From Lacihabitans sp. CS3-21 (lineage in GTDB: Bacteria > Bacteroidota > Bacteroidia > Cytophagales > Spirosomataceae): a stretch of 64,000 bases of DNA. The notes beneath the pieces are model-generated. The model searched no databases, was not told the DNA's origin, and was given only the letters and a program-made list of their open reading frames with translations. Shown here piece after piece: positions 1-8,517 of the stretch. The stretch covers positions 1 through 64,000 of the forward strand of contig NZ_RJUD01000008.1 in assembly GCF_024343675.1 (NCBI RefSeq). Reading direction: 5' to 3'. The translations under genes were made by a program, and so were the position numbers. Position 1 is the first letter of the stretch. Each line of letters starts with the position of its first letter.

Positions 1-268
1 CTTTTACAACAGATGCAAAACCATCATATAGCGTTTCCAATGATGATTTACTTTGATATTCAGGCTTAACGATAAGTTGTAAATCATAATCATCAAGCTT
101 ATGCAACTCATGAAGACCTAAGGGATGAGAGTTGAAAATATGAATATATTTATCGACGGAGTTGCGAGAAATCTCAACGATTCGACTAATGTACCTACGG
201 GATTTACCCTCCATCAGCAATCGCAAAGCTAAATGTAACTTATTCATAGATAAAATTTGATTAGCCAT
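1..268 (-). pseudogene. istA: IS21-family transposase IstA, N-terminal part, cut by window edge
   Basis: Reading the minus strand from the ATG at 268 gives about 89 codons without a stop, running off the left edge, so the gene is partial in this window and may be intact beyond it. The protein begins MANQILSMNKLHLALRLL and continues with a helix-turn-helix-like stretch (GKSRRYISRIVEISRNSVDK), which is the usual start of IS21 IstA. IstA is the DDE transposase of IS21 elements and works with the ATPase IstB; the DDE core would lie outside the window. Just upstream are three copies of a short repeat typical of IS21 ends, which supports the start chosen. Family assignment is by recognition of the N-terminus, not by a search. 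Confidence 0.75.
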
Positions 269-310
269 CTTGGTATTTTTATACCAAATTAGTAATCAAA
301 TCAAAAACCA

Positions 311-386
311 AGTGGCTCACTTTCGCCCGGAATTAGTGGCTCACTTTAACCCGGAATCAGTGGCTCACTTTGAGCCGGAATATCCA
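311..386. repeat. IS21 terminal repeats (three copies, 24-bp spacing)
   Basis: Three identical 13-mers AGTGGCTCACTTT are spaced by 24 bp, and each is followed by a variant of CCGGAAT. The last copy runs into GCCGGAATATCCA, the likely element tip. One copy of the same 13-mer sits at 23969-23981 beside the istB remnant. Confidence 0.75.
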
Positions 387-664
387 GCCTGGTTGGCATA
401 AGCGACATACCCATTTTAAACAGTCCAAAGGCAATTTTAGTGATCACATTACCCAACTTAAATACGCTAGTTACTCTAATTTCTATTTTTTCATTGTATA
501 ATTTTCACTTAAACTTTATTTAGATAGCTCTGGGAAGATCGCCTAGGCACCAGTGACGAAAGAATAATTAGATGCTTTTTATATTAAAAATTCGTCTGTT
601 CATAATAATAGCTGTTGATATTGATTAAAGAATTTTCTGAAAATAAGATTCTAACAATTCTATC

Positions 665-2326
665 TTATCTAAAAATTGTAACAATACCACTACTTGAATG
701 TTTAATTCGTAAAACGCCTTTTGTCCAAGTAAAACCTTCGTTATCATGTGTTTGAAATTCTCTTATTTCGTTTTTACCAATCAAAACTTTAGTTGGTTTT
801 TTGGGCAATTTTATTATTTGCGTGGCCTCTTTTGCAATACAATGGTAGTATAATATTACTTTTTCTAAATCTTTATAAGGGACATCTTCACCCAAAGTTT
901 TGTTAAAATTTCCATTATAACTCACCAGAATCAATGGGTGGGAACTATGTAAAATATGTACCTCATCGGTCGGGGCGAGTTCTGGTTTGTAGGCCATTGC
1001 TCGCAGATAATGCCTAACATAATCGCCATATCCGTCAGTTAACCAAACTTCATCACGAGGGTAGTTATTTTTTCCATCAAAATCGACCATATATGTGGCC
1101 CAATTCAATACTCTAATGGCGTTTTCTGTTCGAGAATTATCGCCCGATAGAGCGGCATATTGTAATTCGGCAGCAGCTTGGCGGCTGCTATGGCTATTGC
1201 CAGGGGTTTGGTAGGCAGTTTGTTCGTTCATTACAATTACACCATATTTTTCCCATTGTTTATTTCCCATGGTTTTGTATGTCCATTCAAAAATGACTTG
1301 TACTTCGGTCTTCCAATTTGGGAAAAAAGTTGGGTTTTCCATCATATATTTTGCAAAAGTTATGGCATTGATTTGGGTGTCAGACCAACCTTCGATATCT
1401 TCAAAAAAGGGGCCCCATTTGTTGGTTTTTAATGGAAACTCTTTCATCCATTTTAAAATTGTTGCATGGGCTTTTTGGTATTCAGATACATTGCCTATAT
1501 TTAATTTTATTAGTTCTTCGAATAACCTAAGAGTACCCACCCAATTGGTGGTATAGGAAGATTTTCCCGAAATTACAGTTGCATCTGTCCAAGAATTTTT
1601 CAAATTGGCTACTTCCCCTGTAATGGCATTCACTTTAAAAGGTAAAGGAGAGTTATCGTTGTCTCCAATTTGGGTTTTTGCAGCCAAAGTATTCGCTATT
1701 TCCATTGCATAATCAAGGTACCTATTACTATATATTGGTTGCCATTGCTTACGTGATGTAGTATAATGCAATTGAACCAGCTCGTAACCAAAAGAACCCG
1801 CTTTATCAGGTTGTGTAACACCTTTCCCCTCTGTCATATCACCATCAAATACTCCTGAATAAACCAATGTATTGTATGGAAAAGGTATATTTGGCCAAAG
1901 AGCGTCTTTTGGGGATAAGCTGTGTGTGAGATAATAGTCAGCGATAAATTTCATGTTTTCTCTTACACTTTCATCGCCAGTATATTGGTAAAGCAACTGC
2001 CAAGAGGATAGTAGCATGGCAAATTGATCACCACCAATGCCACGGGGATCATTGGGTAGTGGCCGCCAAACTTGATGATTCATATAATAAGGTAATCCAT
2101 TTTGGTCTGTTCGCATGTTTTGCCAAAAGTTCCAACATAGTTTTACTACATGACTATATGATTTCCCATAATCATATGAATACCAAGGAATTATATTTCC
2201 TTTAATGTCAGTTTTTATAGGATGGAATACTAAAAAACCCTCCTTAGTTTTGTCATATTTCGGTACTAATTGACCAAATAAATATATTGGGCAGAGGAAA
2301 ATTAGTAAAAAAATAATTTGTCTCAT
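665..2326 (-). CDS. secreted (alpha/alpha)-barrel glycosidase-like enzyme, last gene of the PUL
   Basis: The 553-residue protein starts with a signal peptide (MRQIIFLLIFLCPIYLFGQ, about 19 residues). The rest is helical and rich in aromatic pairs (for example WNFWQN, SWQLLYQY, NWVGTLRLFEEL), the look of a six-hairpin (alpha/alpha)6 glycosidase or polysaccharide lyase fold such as GH88/GH105/GH127-type enzymes. I do not recognise the exact family and cannot point to catalytic residues with confidence. It lies 78 bp downstream of the GH28-like gene and is read in the same direction, so it is probably co-transcribed and acts on the same glycan in the periplasm. Calling it a hydrolase is inference from fold impression and context. 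Confidence 0.55.
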   Translation of the reverse strand: MRQIIFLLIFLCPIYLFGQLVPKYDKTKEGFLVFHPIKTDIKGNIIPWYSYDYGKSYSHVVKLCWNFWQNMRTDQNGLPYYMNHQVWRPLPNDPRGIGGDQFAMLLSSWQLLYQYTGDESVRENMKFIADYYLTHSLSPKDALWPNIPFPYNTLVYSGVFDGDMTEGKGVTQPDKAGSFGYELVQLHYTTSRKQWQPIYSNRYLDYAMEIANTLAAKTQIGDNDNSPLPFKVNAITGEVANLKNSWTDATVISGKSSYTTNWVGTLRLFEELIKLNIGNVSEYQKAHATILKWMKEFPLKTNKWGPFFEDIEGWSDTQINAITFAKYMMENPTFFPNWKTEVQVIFEWTYKTMGNKQWEKYGVIVMNEQTAYQTPGNSHSSRQAAAELQYAALSGDNSRTENAIRVLNWATYMVDFDGKNNYPRDEVWLTDGYGDYVRHYLRAMAYKPELAPTDEVHILHSSHPLILVSYNGNFNKTLGEDVPYKDLEKVILYYHCIAKEATQIIKLPKKPTKVLIGKNEIREFQTHDNEGFTWTKGVLRIKHSSSGIVTIFR

Positions 2327-2404
2327 TTGTTTATCGGTTGTTTCTTACTTTTTGTAATTTCATTTTTTTTTTAAATTAGCAGCGTTCTATAATTCTCACA
2401 ATCA

Positions 2405-3754
2405 TCATTTAAACTTTATGTTTTCACAATGAATAATAGCAAGCATTCCGTTGTAGATTGAGACAATTTTTTTGCCATGAATTGTAAAATCTTCCAAAGT
2501 TACATCCTTGATTATATGATCATCACTAAAGCCTAAAATTTGTGAGCTTGGGTAATGATTGCCTTCAACTGATATGGTTTTGAAATGAACTCCTTCAACT
2601 TTTCCTCGCTTTTGGTCTTTGGTATAATTCGATTTCATAATTCTAAAATCAATCAACCAACCTTTGGCGTCTTCTACCCTAATGTTTTCATACAAAATAC
2701 TTTTCACAAAAGCTCTATCTCCATTATGAATTGTAAAAGTGCCTTCAGGGCCTTCAGTATGTATAATGTCACAATTTTTAAAGGTTATATTTTGAATAGT
2801 ATCTGCCCGAGTTTCAAAGCCAATCTCAAGTGCATTGCCCCAGTCACCATTCCAAAAGGTTGAATTTTGTATTACTATATTATTTACATTAAAATCACTT
2901 TTAAACTTTGTATAATATGTAACTCCGCTTTTTACCGCAATACAATCGTCTTTCGTGCGAATAAAAACTTTGTCAACTAGAACATTTTGGCTTCCTACGA
3001 TGTCTATTCCATCATCCCAATCATTATCAGAAACTATTTTGAAATTGTGATAAGTTACATTTTTTGATGCAAGTGAAGCACATGACCAATGCTTCGATTC
3101 TGAGATAATTATACCATCAATAAGCACATTATTTGAGCGATTTATTTCTATTGGTCGTACTTTGCCTTTTTCGAAAATACTATTATCAAGAATACCTCTG
3201 CCAGTTATTTTTACGTTTTCCGTACTATCAATTATAAAATTACCTTGCACTACAGCCCCACCTGCAATATAAACAGTTTGGTTTTTTTGTAGTTTTATGA
3301 CGCCAACTTTATGGATTTTACCTGCTTCAAAAAATATAGTATTTGGAGTATTTTTGGTTGGTTGATTTATCTCAAGTGGATTAGCAAAAATAAATAGTGG
3401 TTTATTAATGTTTTTGTTGATTTCAACCGATAAATTTTCAGGTTTATCTAAAGTAAAAATAATCTCATCTCTATATTGTTTGGTTTCAATATTTTTGCTT
3501 TTGGGGCGAATATCAAAATTGTAAATCGGGGAGTTCACTATCACTTTTAGATCAATTTTACCTTCAAATGAAAAATAGGCAATTGCGGCTGTTTTTGTTT
3601 CATAAACAAATACTGTTTGGCCGTTTACCTCTAAATCATATAGACTAGATTTAGTAACATTGTTAGGTGAAGGATATATAACTAGCTGAGCAACAGAAGT
3701 ATTGCAAATTAATATTAATAGGTTTAAAATGGTTAAATTTAAAATAATTTTCAT
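2405..3754 (-). CDS. GH28/GH49-like right-handed beta-helix glycoside hydrolase
   Basis: The 449-residue protein has a signal peptide ending near VAQ (residue 23). From about residue 130 it shows beta-helix repeats of the pectinase type (phrases such as NVKITGRGILD, NVLIDGIIISES, NVLVDKVFIRT). Two acidic motifs match the aspartate positions of GH28: DDGID at 247-251 and KDDC at 268-271. The later GHG and RIK motifs of classical polygalacturonases are not evident; in their place is GNALEIGFETR near 308-318. The fold and general mechanism (inverting hydrolysis by a cluster of aspartates) are well supported, but substrate is not: it could be galacturonan, dextran-like or another polymer. It is separated from the upstream PUL genes by an 860-bp gap with an IS relic, so it may have its own promoter. 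Confidence 0.75.
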   Translation of the reverse strand: MKIILNLTILNLLILICNTSVAQLVIYPSPNNVTKSSLYDLEVNGQTVFVYETKTAAIAYFSFEGKIDLKVIVNSPIYNFDIRPKSKNIETKQYRDEIIFTLDKPENLSVEINKNINKPLFIFANPLEINQPTKNTPNTIFFEAGKIHKVGVIKLQKNQTVYIAGGAVVQGNFIIDSTENVKITGRGILDNSIFEKGKVRPIEINRSNNVLIDGIIISESKHWSCASLASKNVTYHNFKIVSDNDWDDGIDIVGSQNVLVDKVFIRTKDDCIAVKSGVTYYTKFKSDFNVNNIVIQNSTFWNGDWGNALEIGFETRADTIQNITFKNCDIIHTEGPEGTFTIHNGDRAFVKSILYENIRVEDAKGWLIDFRIMKSNYTKDQKRGKVEGVHFKTISVEGNHYPSSQILGFSDDHIIKDVTLEDFTIHGKKIVSIYNGMLAIIHCENIKFK

Positions 3755-3977
3755 TTTCGAATTGTTAAATTTTTTTAATGCTTTTCTTTAATTTTTTGGC
3801 GAATTTGGATTTGAATTACCTAATAAGATCTTTAATCAATAAATTCATAACGCTTTCAAGTTCATTTGTAATAAAACAATGCAAATCATTGCCCCTCTTC
3901 AAATTGAAATTATGAAAAGATAAATCATCAAATTATTGAGCATATAATCCATAGATACCGTGTTCAAATATTTATCT

Positions 3978-4027
3978 CTCTTAAGTGGCTGTTGGCGGAA
4001 GTTCAAAATTTCCTCCACTTAAAAGAG
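3978..4027. repeat. imperfect inverted repeat / hairpin
   Basis: The left arm CTCTTAAGTGG at 3978-3988 pairs with CCACTTAAAAGAG at 4015-4027, with inner complementarity between GGAA and TTCC. No T-tract follows on either strand, so it does not look like a simple terminator. It may be a remnant of a mobile element end or an RNA structure in the leader of the GH28-like gene. Confidence 0.4.
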
Positions 4028-4336
4028 TTCCTTTACCTTTTTTAATATGCAAATTCACGCAATTCATCTGTATATTTACGATATTGCTTTGTCTAGTATA
4101 AAATAAGCGATACGCTTAATTTTATTTGAAATAATAATTTACGGAATACAATTGAGAAAGTTCACTTGAATAGACTCTTGTAAACCTTTTGATTTCTATT
4201 AAACTTTTTTGATATATTATTTAAGGATTTAAAATATTATAAGAATATTTTTGTCTTAAAAGATTTTAAAATTTAATACTACTTTTTACTAGTTAAATAA
4301 CCAAATATGTTTTTTACTTCTATATTTCCTAAAACA

Positions 4337-4480
4337 CTATTTCTTGAGAAGCCCATTTACTCTTTCCTGAATCGCACTAGCAATGGAATCATAACTTTTA
4401 GTAAAACAACAAGATTCAGCGTTTTTGGTCAATAATTTCTGATAGCCCCTACTACAATAAAATTAGCCACTGCATGAATG
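4337..4480 (-). pseudogene. IS3-family transposase OrfB fragment (decayed)
   Basis: Minus-strand translation in one frame gives HSCSG, a stop, FYCSRGYQKLLTKN, then AIQERVNGLLKK and a stop. This aligns by eye with the conserved part of IS3 OrfB integrase domains, where the normal text is of the kind HSDRGxQYCSxxYQKLL...NAIAERVNGILK. The internal stop and the missing catalytic aspartate of the HSD motif show that it is dead. Only about 48 codons remain, and no IS ends are recognisable. It marks an old insertion between the two halves of the PUL enzyme block. Confidence 0.6.
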
Positions 4481-4614
4481 ATATATTAAGTTTTTAAGAT
4501 TTTTGCTTATTAGTGAATTAATTTTATCAATTTATTTGATTGTAAAATTATCCCAGACAGAAGTAGTATCAACAAAAAAAATTCTCTATTTTAAAATTTG
4601 ATCATATTTCATTT

Positions 4615-6792
4615 TTAGTCTAATTTAATTTTTCCATTTTCTGAATCCAGTATAATTGTAGAACTATTTTTCAAAACCAACTTCATTTTTTTGCCATTTT
4701 TCAGAGTAATTTCTCTATCACCTGTGTCTTTTGCATGAAGCATTAGCAATCCAGAATTGGCATAAGTAAAATCATTATTCTCATTATAAATATGGCATCC
4801 TGCCTGCCGAAAAATTTCCCTAAAATTATTTGTACCATTCATTGGAACTCCACAAAATACAGATGTAAAATCATTCATTTTTTTTCTCACAGTAATGATT
4901 TTAGAATTTTCTTTTAAAATTGCCAAAGGTTCGCAATTGATTTCCTTTACAATAAATAATGGCTCAATTGGCCCATTAAATTTGTATTCGTTACCATTAT
5001 TCATTTTTACGATTGGAATTACTGAAGAATCAATTTTTTGAAGGCTAATTTTTGTTAATGATTCTACGAATTTCAAATCTAAAATTTCCCCATTTGTATA
5101 ACCAGTTAAATAATTCCAAACTAAAGTTCGACCATTTTTTGCCACTTTCTCCTGAATATATTGCCTTTGAATATCAGTCAATTTATATACATTCATAAAA
5201 ACAATAGCTTTATATTGGTCAAGATTTACGAGATTCAAATCAAAATCATAGACGTGGTCACCAACTGTACCAGAATGTAATGCTTGTTCAATAGAATGGT
5301 CAATTACGTTAGCTGTAATCGGAAGAGTAGTAGATTTTAAATAATAAAAAACATCCTGACTCCAAACATATAGCACATCGGCTTCAGATTTGTAAGGAAC
5401 TGAAAGTCTCTTTTCAAATAATTCTTTTTGTTCTTTTATCATTTTTAAATAATGGGGATTATCCCACCATCCAAATCCTACTTGTAATCCAAAATCGTAT
5501 AACCAAAAGCCAATGCCTCGCATGAGTGGCAAGCTTACGCAACGTTTAAGTACGTTTGCATATGTGCTATCAAACCTTGCTTTGTATCTTATATTATCAT
5601 AATCAGTTTTAGGGTGAAGGTAGCCATTATCAATTTCATCTAACCAAAGTTTTCCATGTAGCAAAGTCGACTCTATCAATCCTCTTGAATTACCAGATCC
5701 ACCATCATTTCTACTTTCACCCCAATAAGTCTGAGGTGCAGATAGATAATCTATGTATTTACTTTCGAGAATTTGTTTGACAAAAAGGTGTCCACCAACA
5801 GTTTGACGATTAAAAGTCATGTGAAGATAACCATAGAAAATACCTGTTATTATTGGCCTTTTCCAGGTAGTCTTTACCAATTTACAGAAATATTCTGCAT
5901 CGTCGGCAACCACTTCTTGCTGAGCTGTAAAATAATCAATTACACGCTGTTCAATTTTCGGATCTTTAAAAAAACCATCCTGAGTTTTCAGCCGATCTTC
6001 AATGTTCGGAACAGAGGCATTTTCGAATGTGTACTCATTTGTTTTCCAAGATCTTTGAAGATTTTCAGAGGTTTTGTATTTGTTTTTCAGCCATTTACGA
6101 AAATAATTAGTCATGGCAATACCGGTATCTGGATCATGGTCAATAAACCCCCAATAATGCCATTCACCATAAATGCCTCCTGCCAAATGCATTCCTATTA
6201 CAGAATTACCTTCTTTAGTTTTTTGTAATCGCTTACAAAATTCAATCAATTTTTGACCAGATTCATTTTTCCATTTTTCCGATGCTAAACTTGCTCTTAA
6301 AGCTCTTTTTATATCATATTCTTCATTATGAAATGGTGGGCCTGCTTTTAGAGTTGTATCAATATTGCCATCAGCAAATTGAGTACATTCATCCAGATGA
6401 CTTTCGTTCCACCAAAAAGGTGCATTTACATGAAATCTGATTATTATATTGGCATCAGGGCATTGATCGAGAACTCCTTTAATTTGCTTTTGAGCCTTAT
6501 TTATATCTAAATTTTTGCTATTTTTTTTCCAAATATCTTCCAGCCAGATATCTACTTGATAAAGTCGAATACCGATTTTGCAAAAATTATTTATATTCCG
6601 AGAGGGAACTTCCTCCCAAGACCATCTTCCACCATAGGCATGAGTTAAAGCATAAAAAGCAGGAGTTTCAGGTCTATCATTAATGAAAATGGTAGGTCTA
6701 CCATTGAATTTTTTTACTTCCGCCCATTTAAGATTTTGCGAGAAAGATTTACAAAATAAAAAACACAAAAAGATTAAAAAGAAATTTTTCAT
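4615..6792 (-). CDS. secreted GH42-like beta-galactosidase-type glycosidase
   Basis: The 725-residue protein has a signal peptide ending SFSQ (residue 19). Residues about 30-400 look like a clan GH-A TIM barrel: a candidate acid/base glutamate lies in AGGIYGEW (E210) and a candidate nucleophile in LWLDEIDNG (E386). Residues about 460-620 resemble the GH42 trimerization/GATase-like domain (AIVFMNVYKLTDIQ, LVWNYLTGYTNG). This architecture fits GH42-like enzymes that release terminal galactose or related sugars; the precise family and substrate are inferred. It begins 42 bp after the end of the GH30 gene and is read in the same direction, so it is probably co-transcribed with the PUL. It acts in the periplasm or at the cell surface. 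Confidence 0.7.
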   Translation of the reverse strand: MKNFFLIFLCFLFCKSFSQNLKWAEVKKFNGRPTIFINDRPETPAFYALTHAYGGRWSWEEVPSRNINNFCKIGIRLYQVDIWLEDIWKKNSKNLDINKAQKQIKGVLDQCPDANIIIRFHVNAPFWWNESHLDECTQFADGNIDTTLKAGPPFHNEEYDIKRALRASLASEKWKNESGQKLIEFCKRLQKTKEGNSVIGMHLAGGIYGEWHYWGFIDHDPDTGIAMTNYFRKWLKNKYKTSENLQRSWKTNEYTFENASVPNIEDRLKTQDGFFKDPKIEQRVIDYFTAQQEVVADDAEYFCKLVKTTWKRPIITGIFYGYLHMTFNRQTVGGHLFVKQILESKYIDYLSAPQTYWGESRNDGGSGNSRGLIESTLLHGKLWLDEIDNGYLHPKTDYDNIRYKARFDSTYANVLKRCVSLPLMRGIGFWLYDFGLQVGFGWWDNPHYLKMIKEQKELFEKRLSVPYKSEADVLYVWSQDVFYYLKSTTLPITANVIDHSIEQALHSGTVGDHVYDFDLNLVNLDQYKAIVFMNVYKLTDIQRQYIQEKVAKNGRTLVWNYLTGYTNGEILDLKFVESLTKISLQKIDSSVIPIVKMNNGNEYKFNGPIEPLFIVKEINCEPLAILKENSKIITVRKKMNDFTSVFCGVPMNGTNNFREIFRQAGCHIYNENNDFTYANSGLLMLHAKDTGDREITLKNGKKMKLVLKNSSTIILDSENGKIKLD

Positions 6793-6834
6793 TAGCAGTA
6801 ATGAATTTTAAAAAAATATTAAACAATAAAAAAA

Positions 6835-8490
6835 TTAATATTCTCCTGAAAATAATGTAGTAACACCCATTGACTGAACAACAAATAATTGATCTTTAGT
6901 AACCCCTTTTACTTCAAGTGCATTTTCGAAGCTATTTGTGTTAATTACACGGTATTTTTCAGCCCCTCCCTTTATTTTCACTGCTCTATCAAAAGAAGAT
7001 ATATTAATTAACACAACAGTGGATTGCCCATTGTTTGAAAACGCAACAGACAAAACATCCGGAGATGACGTTGACTCAATTCTTACAGCACCTGGTCTAA
7101 TGTATTTATAAAACTGTTTACTGACATAAAAACGTTTTGATTTTTCACCTTTTGAATTCATAAGGCTATATTCATCAATATTCTCAGTACTTAAAGTCCA
7201 GAAAACCCAAGCAGAAACATTTCCATATGTCAATGACATATACATTGCTTTGGCAAGATCTATTGCACCATCATATGTGTTTTTAAAACCAGAAGTCTCC
7301 GTCATCCATAGAGGCTTTTTAAAAGGGTTGCCCCAATCTTTCATTTTTCTCCAAGTTAAAGCATCGTTGCTTACAGATGTAATTCCATCAAAAGCATATC
7401 CATGAGTGGCAATTGCATCAATATACTGCCTGCTTTCTGTGTCAATTATACTAGGTTTTATTAGATTATCAGCCGCTTCAAACCATCCCACATCTTCTGG
7501 ACCGAAAATTAGTGTTTTTAATCCTTCTTTTTTAAAACGCTTTCCAACAACTATCAAAACCTCTTTATATGCCTCTCCATTGTAAACACAGGAGGAATAA
7601 AATTGAGAAAAACGAGGTTCATTTTGAATACTTAATGCGTATAAATCTATTCCAATTTCACTTTTAAAAATTTTGCAATAAGCAACTAAGGATTCTGCAA
7701 ACTCCTCATAAAATTCTTCTTTAAGTTGGTTAGTTTTGGTATCAGGTTTTGAATTAAATTCTGGGGCCGAATTATTTGGTGTTCCATTATCAATGTCATT
7801 GTTCCATTTCATCCAAGGAGCAGGAGACCAAACTGATGCAATAAATTTATTGATTCCTGCCTCATGCATTGCCTTAAAATGTTGAAGTCTAACCGCAAGC
7901 GGTTGATGGTGGCCCTCTATATTTTTGCTTAAATTAAATTTTTTCAAATCAATTATATAAGGATTATCATTGTCATTTATAATTTCAAAACTAGTAGGTA
8001 CTTCATCCCTAATTATAGTACACCCTAGGTCATTTACAATGTCACTTACGAATCTCTCAGAAGTAAAAGGTCCATTTGACCAATAAACATTCTGTGCTCC
8101 AAATCCTCCAAAACCTTCAATTGTTTGAAAGGTAATGGACGGATTAATTTCAATTTCTTGTACTTCAGTCGAAATCGAAATAATTTTTTCACTTTCATTG
8201 GATATACCATCTGAAGCTATAACTTTAACAGAATATATTTGTCCATCTGAGAAAGCCTCAGTTTCTTTCTCATCTCCAAATCTTTTAATCCCATTTCCAA
8301 AATCCCAAAAAAGCTTTACATCATCAAATTCCTGATCTAATACTTTAGCACTAAATTCATAAGTCATCGGGTAAACACTAATAAGTTTAGACTCCAAAGT
8401 GACAACAGGAGATAAATTAACGTTCGAAATTTCTTGTGATTTGCATCCAAGAAAAAAAAACATAATAAATAAAAGGCGTTGAATTTTCAT
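6835..8490 (-). CDS. GH30-family glycoside hydrolase, PKD-bearing lipoprotein
   Basis: The 551-residue precursor has a lipobox ending FFLGC (Cys16), so it is anchored to a membrane. Residues about 28-110 form a PKD/Ig-like module (LFWDFGNG). A GH30 TIM barrel follows, opening with TIEGFGGFGA. The acid/base glutamate is in SIQNEP (E291) and the nucleophile in LWMTETSG (E398). The last 90 residues form the beta-sandwich side domain typical of GH30. The family includes glucuronoxylanases, beta-1,6-glucanases, beta-glucosidases and fucosidases, so substrate cannot be fixed from sequence alone. The gene sits 27 bp after the FG-GAP lipoprotein gene and 42 bp before the GH42-like gene, within one operon. 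Confidence 0.85.
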   Translation of the reverse strand: MKIQRLLFIMFFFLGCKSQEISNVNLSPVVTLESKLISVYPMTYEFSAKVLDQEFDDVKLFWDFGNGIKRFGDEKETEAFSDGQIYSVKVIASDGISNESEKIISISTEVQEIEINPSITFQTIEGFGGFGAQNVYWSNGPFTSERFVSDIVNDLGCTIIRDEVPTSFEIINDNDNPYIIDLKKFNLSKNIEGHHQPLAVRLQHFKAMHEAGINKFIASVWSPAPWMKWNNDIDNGTPNNSAPEFNSKPDTKTNQLKEEFYEEFAESLVAYCKIFKSEIGIDLYALSIQNEPRFSQFYSSCVYNGEAYKEVLIVVGKRFKKEGLKTLIFGPEDVGWFEAADNLIKPSIIDTESRQYIDAIATHGYAFDGITSVSNDALTWRKMKDWGNPFKKPLWMTETSGFKNTYDGAIDLAKAMYMSLTYGNVSAWVFWTLSTENIDEYSLMNSKGEKSKRFYVSKQFYKYIRPGAVRIESTSSPDVLSVAFSNNGQSTVVLINISSFDRAVKIKGGAEKYRVINTNSFENALEVKGVTKDQLFVVQSMGVTTLFSGEY

Positions 8491-8517
8491 TTTTAAGAAT
8501 AGATAATCTCTGTTTAT

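Larger units (their letters stand above)
1..386 (-). mobile_element. IS21-like insertion sequence, left-end portion
   Basis: The segment combines the istA start with a multi-copy terminal region. Three copies of AGTGGCTCACTTT occur at 311-323, 335-347 and 359-371, spaced exactly 24 bp. IS21 elements carry such repeats as transposase binding sites near their tips. Reading inward on the minus strand, the tip is probably TGGATATTCCGG, placing the outer boundary near 386. The matching right-hand tip of another copy is found near 23995, in the orientation expected for terminal inverted repeats. Confidence 0.7.
3755..4614. other. 860-bp intergenic gap with hairpin and IS3 relic
   Basis: No intact gene is seen. 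The gap contains an inverted repeat at 3978-4027 (arms CTCTTAAGTGG and CCACTTAAAAGAG around a GGCGGAAG-containing loop) and a decayed IS3-type transposase fragment at 4337-4480. The remainder is AT-rich with no further signal I can support. It interrupts an otherwise tightly packed minus-strand PUL. Confidence 0.6.

Noticed and set aside
8135-8335. Plus-strand open frame of 66 codons opposite the GH30 gene
   Set aside because: It is a shadow of the PKD-like region of a clearly coding minus-strand gene.
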